Assembly (NCBI RefSeq): GCF_025499605.1
Contig: NZ_JAFMVC010000006.1
Coordinates: 1-64,000, forward strand
DNA length: 64,000 nucleotides
DNA from: Carboxylicivirga litoralis
Lineage (GTDB): Bacteria; Bacteroidota; Bacteroidia; Bacteroidales; Marinilabiliaceae
Direction of reading: 5' to 3'
The notes below the pieces were generated by a model. That model was not told the origin of the DNA. It saw only the letters and a list, made by a program, of their open reading frames with translations, and made no database searches. Shown here piece by piece: positions 16,195 through 26,451 of the stretch. The position numbers and the translations under genes are program-made. The stretch's first letter is position 1. Each line of letters opens with the position of its first letter.

Positions 16195-19005
16195 TTATTT
16201 TGTTTCCGGCAAAAATATAACGTCTAAAACATCAGCTTTTTTAAGGAATTTATTAGCCGCTTTCTGAATATCTTTTGTTGTCACGTTATTAATGACATTA
16301 TCAAAGTAATCGGCCGACATTCTGTTTTCACCCGTTTCGTAAAACTTAGTCAATACAGATAACCAGTAATTATTATTCATCAGAGCTTTGCGGTTATTCT
16401 TTTTCATATTCAGAACCACCTTATCTAAATCTGACTGAAGTACTGTTTTCCGAACTTCCGTTAGCTCTTTATAGACCAACTCTTTTAAATAATCTGCCTT
16501 AGCCGGATCGCAATCAAACTGTATGTTTAATCCCAGTTTCATTTCAGGAATACGTGAGCCGGTAGGGCGTACCTTGACACCATAGGTTCCGCCCTCCTTT
16601 TCACGAATGTTTTCGGTAAAGCGAAGGTTAAGAATGGAACCCAATATATTGTGGTAAATAGTTGTTTCTCTCGAATAATTGGCATCAGAACTCATCTTTA
16701 TAACAACTGTAGCTTTAGGCTCAGTCATAGGCAAATAAATGCGGTGTTCATTTTTTCCTTTGGGAAAATAGTCACCATGATCGACCCACTTTTCAACTTT
16801 ACCAGTTGTATTAATGGCACCGATATATTCCTCCACCAATGGCTTAAGTGATTCAGCCTCCACATCGCCAATAATGAAAAATGTGAAATCTGCCGCGTTA
16901 GATAGACGTTCAAAATAGATCTCTTTCATTCGTTCGAAATTAATCTGATCCAAAAACGCTTTGTCAAACTTTAAGATGCGTGGGTTGCCGTTAGCGGACA
17001 AAGTTCCCAATGTATCCCTCATGATGGATTTTGCCGTTTTAGCTTCGTTTTCAACGTTGTAATAATTGCGTTCCATTAATTTATCAAAAGCCAGGCGATC
17101 AAAACGCGGCTCCTCAAAACGCATAAATACTAACTGAAACATGGTTTCCAAATCCTGCACCATCGAATTGGCAGCAATGGATTCGTTGTAAACACCAATC
17201 TGATAACTACAGGCCGCTGTTTTACCGGCTGTTATTTTCTTAAACTGGCTTGGGTTATAGGCTCCAATACCGAAACCCGACACAAAAGCAGATGCGGCTT
17301 TGAACGAAGGCAAATCGTTAGTATCATATAATGAACTACCACCTTTACTGATCGCTTTTAGTATAACCTTTTTAGAGTTATTCTTCACTTGTTTAAAGAC
17401 TACTTTTGCGCCATTTGACAGTGTCCACTCTTGTGCTCCAAACTCCTCAATATCCTTTTCTTCTACTATTTCACCAGGAACGGGCGTCACACTCATCAAT
17501 GGTGCATCCGTTGGTGTCATATCAACATATGGCTGAATGGTGCTATTCTCCACCTCATCCATAATGGCCTCAATCTCCTCCTGGCTAATAAAAGCTTTAC
17601 CTTCTTTCTCAGGACCAATTACGACATACGATCGGTTGATATCAGTTAGATACCTGGATGCAACAGCCGATACTTCCTCAACCGTTATACCTGGTATCAT
17701 CTCTTTCCCAAACTGGTATTTGAATTTGGCATCCGCGATAATGGCATCTTCCAGGTATGCTCTTTTTATCGCCTTACAATAAGCGTCAGAGTTAATGCTG
17801 TTACGTTTATGGTAGCTATTTTTAAGGGCAACCAGTGTATTGGCTTTTAAACGCTCCAGTTCTGATTCAGTGAAACCATGTTGCACCACACGCTGTAGCT
17901 CGGTGTAAGCCCCTTTAAATGCCTCTGTTTCTTCTCCTACATTCGCTGACACATAAAAATTAAAAGCTTTATAACCTCTTTCCAGCGCACCATAACTGGC
18001 GCCAGCATTAAGAAAAGGAGCTTTAGCACTCAGTAAGAGCTCTTTGTAGCGGGCCTTCATTAAAGCATTAAAGAAGCGGTTGATGTAGGATTCGCGCAGT
18101 CCTTCAAGCGTATTATCCTGTGTGCTTTTATGCCTTATTTTCAGATTGATATTAACGTTTTTATATTCTTTTTCGCTGATATGAACGCACATTGCCTCCT
18201 GGTTATCAGGAATAACAACCGCTCCTCTTTCTTTTGGATTCTCAATGGCTGGTATAGCCGAAAACAACTCTATAACACGTTGCTCAATGGCGTCCACATC
18301 AATGTCGCCTACAATGGCAATGGCCTGCAAATCTGTTCTATACCATTCATGATAAAAATTTCGAAGCTCCTCTGGATCGAAGTTTTGAATCACATCCAAT
18401 TCCCCTATCACATCACGATAAGCATAGATACTACCATTATAAATCGTTGGTGCCATCTTATTCTGCACTCTGAAAGCTGCTGTTCTTCGTGTGCGCCATT
18501 CCTCTGATATCACACCTCTTTCAGCATCAATCTCTTTCTCCTCAAGCGACAGCTCATCACACCAATCGCGCAGAATCAGGAGACATGAGTCTACCAACCC
18601 GGCACGTTGACTGGGCACACGACTAATGTTATACACCGTTTCATTTTTTGTAGTGTATGCATTAACATCCTTGCCAAATTTTACGCCGTTGTGTTCCAGC
18701 ATGTTCAACATGGATTTTCCTGGAAACGTGTTTGTACCATTAAAAGCCATATGCTCCAGAAAGTGCGCTAATCCATCCTGCTGTTCCGTTTCAAGCGAAG
18801 CTCCCACATTCTGATAAATATAAAAACTGGCTAAACCTTTAGGACTTAAGTTGCGCTTCAAATAATACGTTAAACCATTGGGCAATACACCTTTTCTTAT
18901 TGTAGTATCAAAAGGTACGGGTTGAGATAAGTCAGCGAATTGTTGCGCAAACGCTGCGGTACTAATGAGAATAGCCCCCATTAGTAATATAAAAACTCTT
19001 TGCAT
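16195..19005 (-). CDS. Secreted M16 (pitrilysin-type) zinc peptidase
   Basis: A 936-residue two-lobed M16 peptidase that degrades peptides, probably in the periplasm. A Sec signal (MQRVFILLMGAILISTAAFA) precedes the N-terminal catalytic lobe with the inverted zinc motif HFLEH (in GLAHFLEHMAFNG) and the downstream third-ligand region EKEIDAERGVISEEWR, so it should be active. Two M16C-type lobes follow, with the C-terminal RFTENIREKEGGTYGV motif (R/Y pair) of the inactive half. It is last in the SusCD-peptidase-thioredoxin block, 122 bp after the nearest thioredoxin gene. Confidence 0.93.
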   Translation of the reverse strand: MQRVFILLMGAILISTAAFAQQFADLSQPVPFDTTIRKGVLPNGLTYYLKRNLSPKGLASFYIYQNVGASLETEQQDGLAHFLEHMAFNGTNTFPGKSMLNMLEHNGVKFGKDVNAYTTKNETVYNISRVPSQRAGLVDSCLLILRDWCDELSLEEKEIDAERGVISEEWRTRRTAAFRVQNKMAPTIYNGSIYAYRDVIGELDVIQNFDPEELRNFYHEWYRTDLQAIAIVGDIDVDAIEQRVIELFSAIPAIENPKERGAVVIPDNQEAMCVHISEKEYKNVNINLKIRHKSTQDNTLEGLRESYINRFFNALMKARYKELLLSAKAPFLNAGASYGALERGYKAFNFYVSANVGEETEAFKGAYTELQRVVQHGFTESELERLKANTLVALKNSYHKRNSINSDAYCKAIKRAYLEDAIIADAKFKYQFGKEMIPGITVEEVSAVASRYLTDINRSYVVIGPEKEGKAFISQEEIEAIMDEVENSTIQPYVDMTPTDAPLMSVTPVPGEIVEEKDIEEFGAQEWTLSNGAKVVFKQVKNNSKKVILKAISKGGSSLYDTNDLPSFKAASAFVSGFGIGAYNPSQFKKITAGKTAACSYQIGVYNESIAANSMVQDLETMFQLVFMRFEEPRFDRLAFDKLMERNYYNVENEAKTAKSIMRDTLGTLSANGNPRILKFDKAFLDQINFERMKEIYFERLSNAADFTFFIIGDVEAESLKPLVEEYIGAINTTGKVEKWVDHGDYFPKGKNEHRIYLPMTEPKATVVIKMSSDANYSRETTIYHNILGSILNLRFTENIREKEGGTYGVKVRPTGSRIPEMKLGLNIQFDCDPAKADYLKELVYKELTEVRKTVLQSDLDKVVLNMKKNNRKALMNNNYWLSVLTKFYETGENRMSADYFDNVINNVTTKDIQKAANKFLKKADVLDVIFLPETK

Positions 19006-19127
19006 GTTGTTTGTTTTTGTTGAATATCCGGTTTAGTCGAACAGATAGCTACAATCATCCGAAATAAAAGCCTACACAATTCTGTATTCATCAATTACTT
19101 CGGACAACTGCATGCTTCACTTTACAG

Positions 19128-20495
19128 TTACATTCCCAACGTCAATTCTTTGGCTTGTCTCATTAACTGTAGCTGATATTCGAGATTTGTCTTCTTTTTA
19201 TAGTTAAAAGGAGCATTCTCGATAGCCACTTCTTTTAATGCAATAGCCTTGTCTCTTTTTCCTTGTTTATAAAGTATGTCAGCCTCCAGGTTATTCACTT
19301 CCCAGTATTCAGGAATAAGCTTATCACAATATTTTATCCAGCTTTTTAAGTGCCTGAAATCCTCTTTTGTATTACAATGTGACCAATACACACGGCTAAC
19401 TTTAACAATTTCTTCAACCTTATTGGTGGCAATTTTCCCTTGCTTCAGCAATCGAATCTTAAAGTCATGATAGGCTCCAGACTGCTCTTTATTATATTCT
19501 AAGTATTTATTGTATAAATTCACATCTTCTTGCTTGATCTGCTTCAATGATTTTTCACCAATTATACCATCAATATAAGCTTCCGCAGCCCTTTTATAAG
19601 CGTCGTATTCCTTGGCAATCCTCAAATACTCCATCTCATAAAAGCTTAATTTCCCTCTTTTAGCTGGCCCAATGTTTTTCTCTTTACAATGATCAATATA
19701 ACGCCTCATCAATACGGGATCGTTCGTACTATAGGCTCGGTTCAGTGTAGCATTAATAATAAAGCCTTCAATTCGTTCTAATCTTATTTTATTTTGCCTT
19801 GATACAATCGTTAAGTAATGATCGTAGTTGGCTCTTAAAACCGTCTCAGCTTTGCTACCCAGATAGATTTGGTTGGTATGTTTCAATAAAATATCGATCA
19901 TCTCTGCACTGGATTCCTCCAGCTCCGTTTGCACCGTTAGCCAGGCATCAAGTACATCTATCGGATTCATATTATACTCGACCAGCCTGTTGTAGTAGCT
20001 CTTTAAGAACGCTTCGTCATCTTGCTTTTCCGGAAAGAGCTGCTGCATATCTTCAAGCGACATTTTATCTTTTGTAGCCTCAAGTGCTAATTTTGAAAAG
20101 GGAATCATCCCTCCACTCTTTTTCATGGTAGACCCGGTTCCCCTGTACACTAATTTAGAATCACCATCTACAAATAACAAGGTTGGATAACGATGTACGG
20201 CAAAAAGAGCTGCTGCTTGTTTCCCTTCTTTTTCGGCATCCAGTTTAAGGTTGATAAAATGCTTATTATAGAACTTCCCAATTTCAGGATCCATAAACGG
20301 TCCTTTGGCTAATTGTTTACACGGCCCACACCAGGCCGTGTAAAAATCGATAAAGATGAGTTTATTCTGTTGTTTGGCTAACACCAGGGCTTCTTCGAAA
20401 GAAATATGCTGAAAATCGATTCCCTGAGCATGCGCCTTGCCTGCCACTATTGAAGCAAGAAGAAGTACTCCTGCTATAAATCTCTTTAAATACAT
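19128..20495 (-). CDS. Periplasmic thioredoxin-fold protein with helical C-terminus (1 of 3)
   Basis: About 455 residues. A Sec signal (MYLKRFIAGVLLLASIVAGKAHAQ) precedes a thioredoxin domain with active site WCGPC, cis-proline region RYPTLLFVDGD, and about 320 helical residues that resemble TPR-like repeats. I chose ATG 20495, which has GAAGG five bases upstream; a GTG at 20507 directly after the upstream stop is the alternative. It is clearly paralogous to the protein at 21892-23244 (shared QGIDFQHIS and AKGPF). It probably reduces disulfides in periplasmic substrates and may hand them to the M16 peptidases. Confidence 0.88.
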   Translation of the reverse strand: MYLKRFIAGVLLLASIVAGKAHAQGIDFQHISFEEALVLAKQQNKLIFIDFYTAWCGPCKQLAKGPFMDPEIGKFYNKHFINLKLDAEKEGKQAAALFAVHRYPTLLFVDGDSKLVYRGTGSTMKKSGGMIPFSKLALEATKDKMSLEDMQQLFPEKQDDEAFLKSYYNRLVEYNMNPIDVLDAWLTVQTELEESSAEMIDILLKHTNQIYLGSKAETVLRANYDHYLTIVSRQNKIRLERIEGFIINATLNRAYSTNDPVLMRRYIDHCKEKNIGPAKRGKLSFYEMEYLRIAKEYDAYKRAAEAYIDGIIGEKSLKQIKQEDVNLYNKYLEYNKEQSGAYHDFKIRLLKQGKIATNKVEEIVKVSRVYWSHCNTKEDFRHLKSWIKYCDKLIPEYWEVNNLEADILYKQGKRDKAIALKEVAIENAPFNYKKKTNLEYQLQLMRQAKELTLGM

Positions 20496-20507
20496 AATCG
20501 CCTTCAC

Positions 20508-21836
20508 TTATTTTAGGATGATTTGCTTATTCGCTTTCATCAAGGCTAAATCAGCCTTTATTCCATCTTCATTCTTGCTTTCTGATTCTACAGCAGCCTG
20601 ATAAGCTTCTTCCATTATTTTAATCGCCTCTTCTTTGTTATCACCATATAGATACAACACTGAAGCATATTGACTCATAATTTTTGAATCACCTGGAATA
20701 ATGTCATAAGCCACCTTCATCCATCGTGTTACGGTTTCCTTATCTTCTTTTGTATTGGCAAATTGGGCATAACTATATACCATAGAGGAGATTTCCTGAC
20801 TTCGTCGCATAGAAAACGGTTTTTGAGATAGTGCACGTCTATCGCCCTCTTTACACCTTATTTGCCATTCGAGATAATAGCTGCGTAGTTCATCTACATC
20901 AATCGAACTGATGTAAGCCTCATTATCATCATGCACCATAGCCTTGTATTTTTCACCTTGTCCGGTTTGCAAATAGAAGAAAGTATAGGTTCTTTTTCGT
21001 TGCTGTTCATCGACCTTAACTCCTGCCTCACCAGCACGACTCAATACTAACTCCAGCATTACGGTATCTTTTTTAGCTACAGCATAATTGGTTGATGTCT
21101 CCACCATCTTACGAGGTAACTTCTGAAATATTTCACGAATATCTTTTCTTACATAAAGTTTCCAGGCATCGGAACCATAGTTGCGCTGAATAATTTCATC
21201 GGCTTTACCACCGTAGATAATTTGTTCATTATGATTGGCTAATAATTCAACCATTTCCTTACTTGATTCAGAAATGTTTGTCTGAATCTTCAGGTACTGC
21301 TCCAACACATCGGTATAACCAGTGGAGTTACTTTCTTTTAATTTGTTGAGATATAAACGAACAAACTGCTCATCCTCATACTCCTGTGTGTACCGTTGCG
21401 CTAACGCTGCTATATTGTTGCTATTGCTGTTATTAACACGAGCTGTCTCCAGGTTTTCCAGAAAACGCTCAGTTGGCATTGAACCAGAAAAGCGGTAGAT
21501 AACATTGTCATCTCCATCCACAATGACATAACCAGGCAAGCCACTAATGCCATATTTTCGTTTTATTGTGGGACCTTCACCTCGCTCCACATCCACCTTA
21601 ATGGCGACAAAGTGTTCATCAAAGTATTTCCCAACCTCTTCTTCAAGAAAAACTGTTTTTGCCATTTTTTTACAAGGGCCACACCACACCGCATAACCGT
21701 CGATGAACAACAGTTTGTTCTCTTTTTTGGCTTTTGCTAATGCTTCATTAAAAGTACCATGCTCAAAATGGATGCCTTGTGCCATTAATAGAACAGGCAA
21801 TGCCATTAGTGTTAATATGCTATATATTTTTTTCAT
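20508..21836 (-). CDS. Periplasmic thioredoxin-fold protein with helical C-terminus (2 of 3)
   Basis: A 442-residue protein with a Sec signal (MKKIYSILTLMALPVLLMAQ), a thioredoxin domain with WCGPCKKMAKTVF, a cis-proline at GISGLPGYVIVDGD, and a long helical tail with TPR-like end (EEAIKIMEEAYQAAVESE). It is the most divergent of the three tandem paralogues. Its stop abuts the possible GTG start of the next gene, so they are one transcript. It lies 55 bp after the third paralogue. CGPC is typical of reducing thioredoxins, which suggests a reductase rather than an oxidase. Confidence 0.88.
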   Translation of the reverse strand: MKKIYSILTLMALPVLLMAQGIHFEHGTFNEALAKAKKENKLLFIDGYAVWCGPCKKMAKTVFLEEEVGKYFDEHFVAIKVDVERGEGPTIKRKYGISGLPGYVIVDGDDNVIYRFSGSMPTERFLENLETARVNNSNSNNIAALAQRYTQEYEDEQFVRLYLNKLKESNSTGYTDVLEQYLKIQTNISESSKEMVELLANHNEQIIYGGKADEIIQRNYGSDAWKLYVRKDIREIFQKLPRKMVETSTNYAVAKKDTVMLELVLSRAGEAGVKVDEQQRKRTYTFFYLQTGQGEKYKAMVHDDNEAYISSIDVDELRSYYLEWQIRCKEGDRRALSQKPFSMRRSQEISSMVYSYAQFANTKEDKETVTRWMKVAYDIIPGDSKIMSQYASVLYLYGDNKEEAIKIMEEAYQAAVESESKNEDGIKADLALMKANKQIILK

Positions 21837-21891
21837 CTTCTTTATTTTATTGATTGATAGACTTTATCAGTACTGAATAAGCAGGTTATTA

Positions 21892-23244
21892 TTAGTTCTG
21901 ATCGCGCTTCATTTTATCAAGTTGATTCTGTACGGTTGCCCTGTTTCTGTCGTTCTTCGATAGTTTGGATAAAGCAGCTTCCTTATACTTGATGGCTTCT
22001 TTTAATTTGCCTTGCTTTTGAAGCACTGAGGCTCTAAGGTTATCCATTTGGTAATCGCCAGCTATTAGTTGCGAACCATAGTCAATCCATTTATACAAGC
22101 GCTTGTATTCTTTTGACTTCTCACAATGACTTAAATAATAGTTTGCGGTTTTTACAATGGCTTTCTGCTGGCTTCTGGCCTCTTTACCTTGCTCAAATCT
22201 TTTAAGTGTGGCATTGCCTATAATACTTGGCGCATACTTGGTAGCCTTGTAATCTTCATAAGTTGCCTTATCTTCTAACCTGATTTGTTCTAATGACTTG
22301 GCCGAAATTAGGCTATCCAAATAGGCTTCAGCCATCTTTTTAAAAGCAGAATAATCTTTGGCTAATAACAAATACTCCATTTCGTAATCCGTTAAATTAC
22401 CAGCTTTCATCTGCCCCCCTAACCTATTTATTTTCTCAGGCAGTTGCTTCCAGCTTGTAATAAACAAGCGCATCGTTTCGGGACTCTTAGTTTTATACGC
22501 ATAATTTTGAGTATTAGTAGCCAAATTGTACTTAAAATTCTCAAGTACCTGCTCTTCTGCTTTTGTAGCAATATCCCAATATTCATCATAGTTCTCTTGT
22601 AAGATTTGCTCAGCCTTACCTCCTAATAATAAGTATTTTCTATGCTTCATCAAAAACTCCATCATGTCCACATCAGCTTCTTTGATTTCAGTTTGTACTT
22701 TCAACCAGGCCTCAATCCCTTCCACCGGACTGGCACCATATTCAATCATTTTCTGATAATACAACTTCAGAAATTTTTCATCATCTTGTTTTGATGGAAA
22801 TTGTTCCTTTAAATTCTCCAGGCTCAACTCATTGTTGACTGAATTTAAGGCTTCCTGGCCTAATTGAATTAAGCTGGCTACATCACGCAAACCAGTTGTT
22901 TTGTAAACCATATTACCTTTAGCATTAACAAACATCAGGGTAGGATATGCTTTAACGCCGTACTTTCTGGCTGCCTTGCCTCCCTCTTTCTCAGCATTGA
23001 GCTTAAGGCTAATAAAGTTCTGGTTGTAATAGTCGCCTAACTCTTTATCAAGAAAAGGACCTTTTGCCAGTGCTTTACATGGAGCGCACCAGTCGGTATA
23101 AAAATCAATAAAAATGAGTTTATCTTGCTTTTGGGCCTCTTGCAATGCCTCCTCATATGATATGTGCTGAAAATCTATCCCTTGCGACACTGCCACACTT
23201 CCCGTAAATAAGAATAGAAAAAATGCTAATCCAATATTTCTCAT
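21892..23244 (-). CDS. Periplasmic thioredoxin-fold protein with helical C-terminus (3 of 3)
   Basis: A 450-residue protein. A Sec signal (MRNIGLAFFLFLFTGSVAVSQ) leads to a thioredoxin domain with WCAPC, a cis-proline at AYPTLMFVNAKG and a helical tail ending in a TPR-like segment (QGKLKEAIKYKEAALSKL). The active-site dipeptide AP differs from the GP of its two paralogues, which should shift redox potential somewhat. It is the first of three tandem copies and follows the second M16 peptidase gene after 189 bp. A reducing partner (a DsbD-like protein) is not in the window. Confidence 0.88.
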   Translation of the reverse strand: MRNIGLAFFLFLFTGSVAVSQGIDFQHISYEEALQEAQKQDKLIFIDFYTDWCAPCKALAKGPFLDKELGDYYNQNFISLKLNAEKEGGKAARKYGVKAYPTLMFVNAKGNMVYKTTGLRDVASLIQLGQEALNSVNNELSLENLKEQFPSKQDDEKFLKLYYQKMIEYGASPVEGIEAWLKVQTEIKEADVDMMEFLMKHRKYLLLGGKAEQILQENYDEYWDIATKAEEQVLENFKYNLATNTQNYAYKTKSPETMRLFITSWKQLPEKINRLGGQMKAGNLTDYEMEYLLLAKDYSAFKKMAEAYLDSLISAKSLEQIRLEDKATYEDYKATKYAPSIIGNATLKRFEQGKEARSQQKAIVKTANYYLSHCEKSKEYKRLYKWIDYGSQLIAGDYQMDNLRASVLQKQGKLKEAIKYKEAALSKLSKNDRNRATVQNQLDKMKRDQN

Positions 23245-23433
23245 ACTATTTAATTATTAGTTGTTTTAAGTTATTCTATACATTCGTAATTGCTCGTTCT
23301 GCAATAGTTTTACTCATTCGAACAGAGAGGCTTATGGTATATTTACAAATTAAATAAAGCTGACTGTATATCTTGGTTAACACTCTCCCAATCAAGGTTA
23401 ATTAAGGTTAATGCATGCATCTGTTTTAGACGA

Positions 23434-26172
23434 TCATTTTTTTTGCATTGGTTGTCGTAGGATGACAAAGTGATTATTCATATTAACAACTCTTGTCATC
23501 ATGTTTTGCATATCCCTTTTTGATATACTGTCTATTAATCTTTGGAGCCTGTCGGGGGCGAATGCCTCACCATATTTAAGCTTCCACTCCAGCCATCGGT
23601 TTTCTATTTGGTCCTCTTCATAAAATGACATGACATAAAGGCTTTGCATCATGGCTTTTATTTTGCTTACTTCCTCATTACTAATGATTCCCTTACTAAT
23701 TGGGCTTAAAACCTCATCAGTCATAATCTTTCTCGACTTATCAACATTAACGGGATCTAACATATAGCGCAAGCTTAATGAGTAAAATGCTGCCGGACTG
23801 GTTTGGATTTCAGCCGTTTTTCCCAATGCATAGACTAAGCCGTGCTTATCTTTGATTATTTCCAACATCTTAACCAAAGCATATTGAGAGACGGCTTCCA
23901 GAATGAGTTCATCTTTTAGCGTTAATTCCTTATTTGACGAACCCGTAAACAAATACTCTACTTTTTCCAGGTCACTATTCCATTTAACGGCTTTTGTTTC
24001 AACATTTTTAGCTAAGACATTTGGAATGGTATAATCCGCTCTTTTTACTTCAGAAGGTGTTATTGAAGCGATATAATGTGTTACCAATTCTTCGGCATTA
24101 TCCGGTAACATGCCACTAATGTAAATTATTGAGTTGTGTAAGTTATTACTCAATGCCTTATAATACTCAAATTGGCGTTCGGCTATGTTATCCAGAACCG
24201 TAGTATCAGGATGTGATGCAAGCCATTGAACGCTCTTTTGATTTTTAAACTTTGTGCCTTCGTCACTTTTAGATGGCATATTGGCATACAAAGCTATTAT
24301 CCTTCTTACACTCTCATTACCTGGACAAAGCGGCTTTGTTAACATGAGATTAAAAATCTGAAGCATTGATTCAAAATTATCAGAGCCACCTTTAAGTGTC
24401 ATTTCAAATCCAAAGTTGGATGCACCTATTTTTTTAAATATCCCAAGACTATTTTCCAGGGAGCGAGCCTGCTTCGAATCATAAGTCCCATATCCTTCAA
24501 GGTAATTGGAGATTGTTGTTTTGAAATAGGCTCTATCTTTTTCCGGCACACAGTTAAGGCCGTCTTTCCCCAATACTTTAACAATTGATTTTTCCTGTAT
24601 TGTGTGGTGAAGGATCACATCAATGCCCTTTTCGAAACGTAATAAATCAAGGTTTTCAGCTAATGACACTTTTTCTATCAGCCTTCCCGGCTTGCCTGGT
24701 TCTACCTCAATTTTGGCTATCACCGGCTTATTATTACGTGGTGCAGGCGCTCTAAATTGATAGGCCTCAGTTGATACATTCTTTAAATCAGCCAATTTCG
24801 TGAGAATATACTCTTTATTAAAGTCAGGTGCACAGGCGTTGCTATTACCATCATACAACACCGTTTTATGCAAACTCAGCATCTGTTCCAGGGTTGCTGA
24901 AAAATCGGCAGGTGTTAGCGTAGGAAGTATTTTTGAGACAAGCTGGTAATAATCTTTACCTGATTGAGGCGTATCCCCCATAAGAAAGTGCCTCATAACC
25001 TGCTCAACACCTATGTGCTCATCCTTCATCTTCTTCTGATACCAATGTAATACTTCATTGGCATAGTAATTAATTTCATCCGTTGAAAAGCCATGTTGTT
25101 GTGCCTGTGCCAATACGTAACAAAAATCAGCAAGTATATCTTTGTATTCTGCACTATTAGAGTTGTGCATTCTAAAATTATAAATCATATTGCCCGAGAT
25201 GATACTGCCCATATTAACAGATGCTCGACTGATGGATGAGCCCCTTTTGTCAAGGCGTTTTTTCATCATTCGGCAGAATAAATTATTAATAAGCGATTGC
25301 TTTAAGCCGGCATAAGTATCCTCTACAACAGGATTTGTTTTGTAGGCAATGGCCAAAACCATATTGCGTTTGTTTACAACACCTCCGCTGACAACAGTGT
25401 GATGATTAACATCTATATACTGATTAACATTTCCATCGGTTTGGGGAATAGAACCAAAAATTTGCTTTATTAGTTTTACTGTTTTCTTCTCATCCATTCG
25501 CCCGTAAACTATCAGTGCCAGTTGTTGAGGGATATAATTATCTTTATAAAACGCATGCAATTGCTCAACGGTAACAGCTTTAATGGCTTCTTTGGTTCCT
25601 AAAACAGTATGTCCTTCCATGGATGTGCCACTTAATAAAGGTGATGCAGTGGTTCCTCCACGATTAATTTCTTCAATAATTATTTTCTTTTCATTCTCTT
25701 GTACCTCAGTATCCATAGCCAGGTTAAACATCCAGTCTTTGAGAATGAGCAATGACTTTTTTAGGTACCCAAAATTATTTTCGGGTATGGTCATAAAATA
25801 CTCTGTTTTAGATGGAGAGGTATAGGCATTGTAATCAATTGCCGGACGCATACCCATGTTCTCCAATTCTTTAACGCTTGTAGTGCCCGGGAAATTCTTA
25901 CTACCATTGAACATGGTATGTTCGAGCATATGCGTAAAGCCTAATTGTTCAGGGCGTTCTACCAACCCTCCAGTTTTCGACAGCATCATTATCTTTACTT
26001 TTCCGGGGTCGCCTTTGGGTAACAGGTAATACGTAAGCCCATTATCAAGTGTGCCCACTTTAATATTATCGGGCATAGATAAAGGCTGGGCCGCTGCATA
26101 AAATGATATTGACAGACACCAGAATACAAATAGTAATTTATAGCTAGATAAATTAGAAAACATTGCCATCAA
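23434..26172 (-). CDS. Secreted M16 zinc peptidase, second copy
   Basis: A 912-residue M16 peptidase with an N-terminal signal (YKLLFVFWCLSISFYAAAQ). The zinc motif HMLEH (in GFTHMLEHTMFNG) and the downstream ENEKKIIIEEINRG region are present, so it should be active. It is divergent from the 936-residue copy: the C-terminal lobe keeps DKHGLVYALGK instead of the classic R/Y motif. Two M16 proteins may act separately or as a heteromeric pair; here both look catalytically competent. It follows the Ig-like lipoprotein gene with a 279-bp gap containing a strong hairpin. MMAM gives alternative starts at 26172, 26169 and 26163. Confidence 0.9.
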   Translation of the reverse strand: MMAMFSNLSSYKLLFVFWCLSISFYAAAQPLSMPDNIKVGTLDNGLTYYLLPKGDPGKVKIMMLSKTGGLVERPEQLGFTHMLEHTMFNGSKNFPGTTSVKELENMGMRPAIDYNAYTSPSKTEYFMTIPENNFGYLKKSLLILKDWMFNLAMDTEVQENEKKIIIEEINRGGTTASPLLSGTSMEGHTVLGTKEAIKAVTVEQLHAFYKDNYIPQQLALIVYGRMDEKKTVKLIKQIFGSIPQTDGNVNQYIDVNHHTVVSGGVVNKRNMVLAIAYKTNPVVEDTYAGLKQSLINNLFCRMMKKRLDKRGSSISRASVNMGSIISGNMIYNFRMHNSNSAEYKDILADFCYVLAQAQQHGFSTDEINYYANEVLHWYQKKMKDEHIGVEQVMRHFLMGDTPQSGKDYYQLVSKILPTLTPADFSATLEQMLSLHKTVLYDGNSNACAPDFNKEYILTKLADLKNVSTEAYQFRAPAPRNNKPVIAKIEVEPGKPGRLIEKVSLAENLDLLRFEKGIDVILHHTIQEKSIVKVLGKDGLNCVPEKDRAYFKTTISNYLEGYGTYDSKQARSLENSLGIFKKIGASNFGFEMTLKGGSDNFESMLQIFNLMLTKPLCPGNESVRRIIALYANMPSKSDEGTKFKNQKSVQWLASHPDTTVLDNIAERQFEYYKALSNNLHNSIIYISGMLPDNAEELVTHYIASITPSEVKRADYTIPNVLAKNVETKAVKWNSDLEKVEYLFTGSSNKELTLKDELILEAVSQYALVKMLEIIKDKHGLVYALGKTAEIQTSPAAFYSLSLRYMLDPVNVDKSRKIMTDEVLSPISKGIISNEEVSKIKAMMQSLYVMSFYEEDQIENRWLEWKLKYGEAFAPDRLQRLIDSISKRDMQNMMTRVVNMNNHFVILRQPMQKK

Positions 26173-26337
26173 TTGTATTGTAAGCCCTTAGTGTAAGCGA
26201 TTATATTCTTACTCAAAGGGTTTGTTATGACTATAATTTGCAATTAAATATGAGGATCAAAGCACTAAGGAGGCGATTAATATGCGAAACATGAACAGTT
26301 GCATATCGAATTCTGCATCGTGCTTTAAGGTAATGAT

Positions 26338-26365
26338 ATCCGGCGCTCAAGTTTGAGCGCCGGAT
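26338..26365. other. Perfect 13-bp hairpin without T run
   Basis: ATCCGGCGCTCAA (26338-26350) and TTGAGCGCCGGAT (26353-26365) are perfectly complementary around two bases. No U tract follows on either strand, so it is more likely an RNA-processing or stabilising hairpin in the operon, or a protein site, than a classic terminator. Confidence 0.65.
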
Positions 26366-26451
26366 AAATGTATTATTACGTTATCTTAAATAACGAAAGG
26401 ACTCACCCTCCAAATACAATGTACTATGAAATAGTGAGCTCGTCATTAAGA

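Noticed and set aside
23434-26172. Inactive M16 partner subunit
   Set aside because: Paired M16 proteins often include one inactive subunit, but HxxEH and the downstream Glu region are present here, as in the other copy.
26338-26365. Intrinsic terminator between the Ig-like lipoprotein and M16 genes
   Set aside because: The stem is perfect but neither strand has a T run after it, so it is listed as a hairpin of unknown role.
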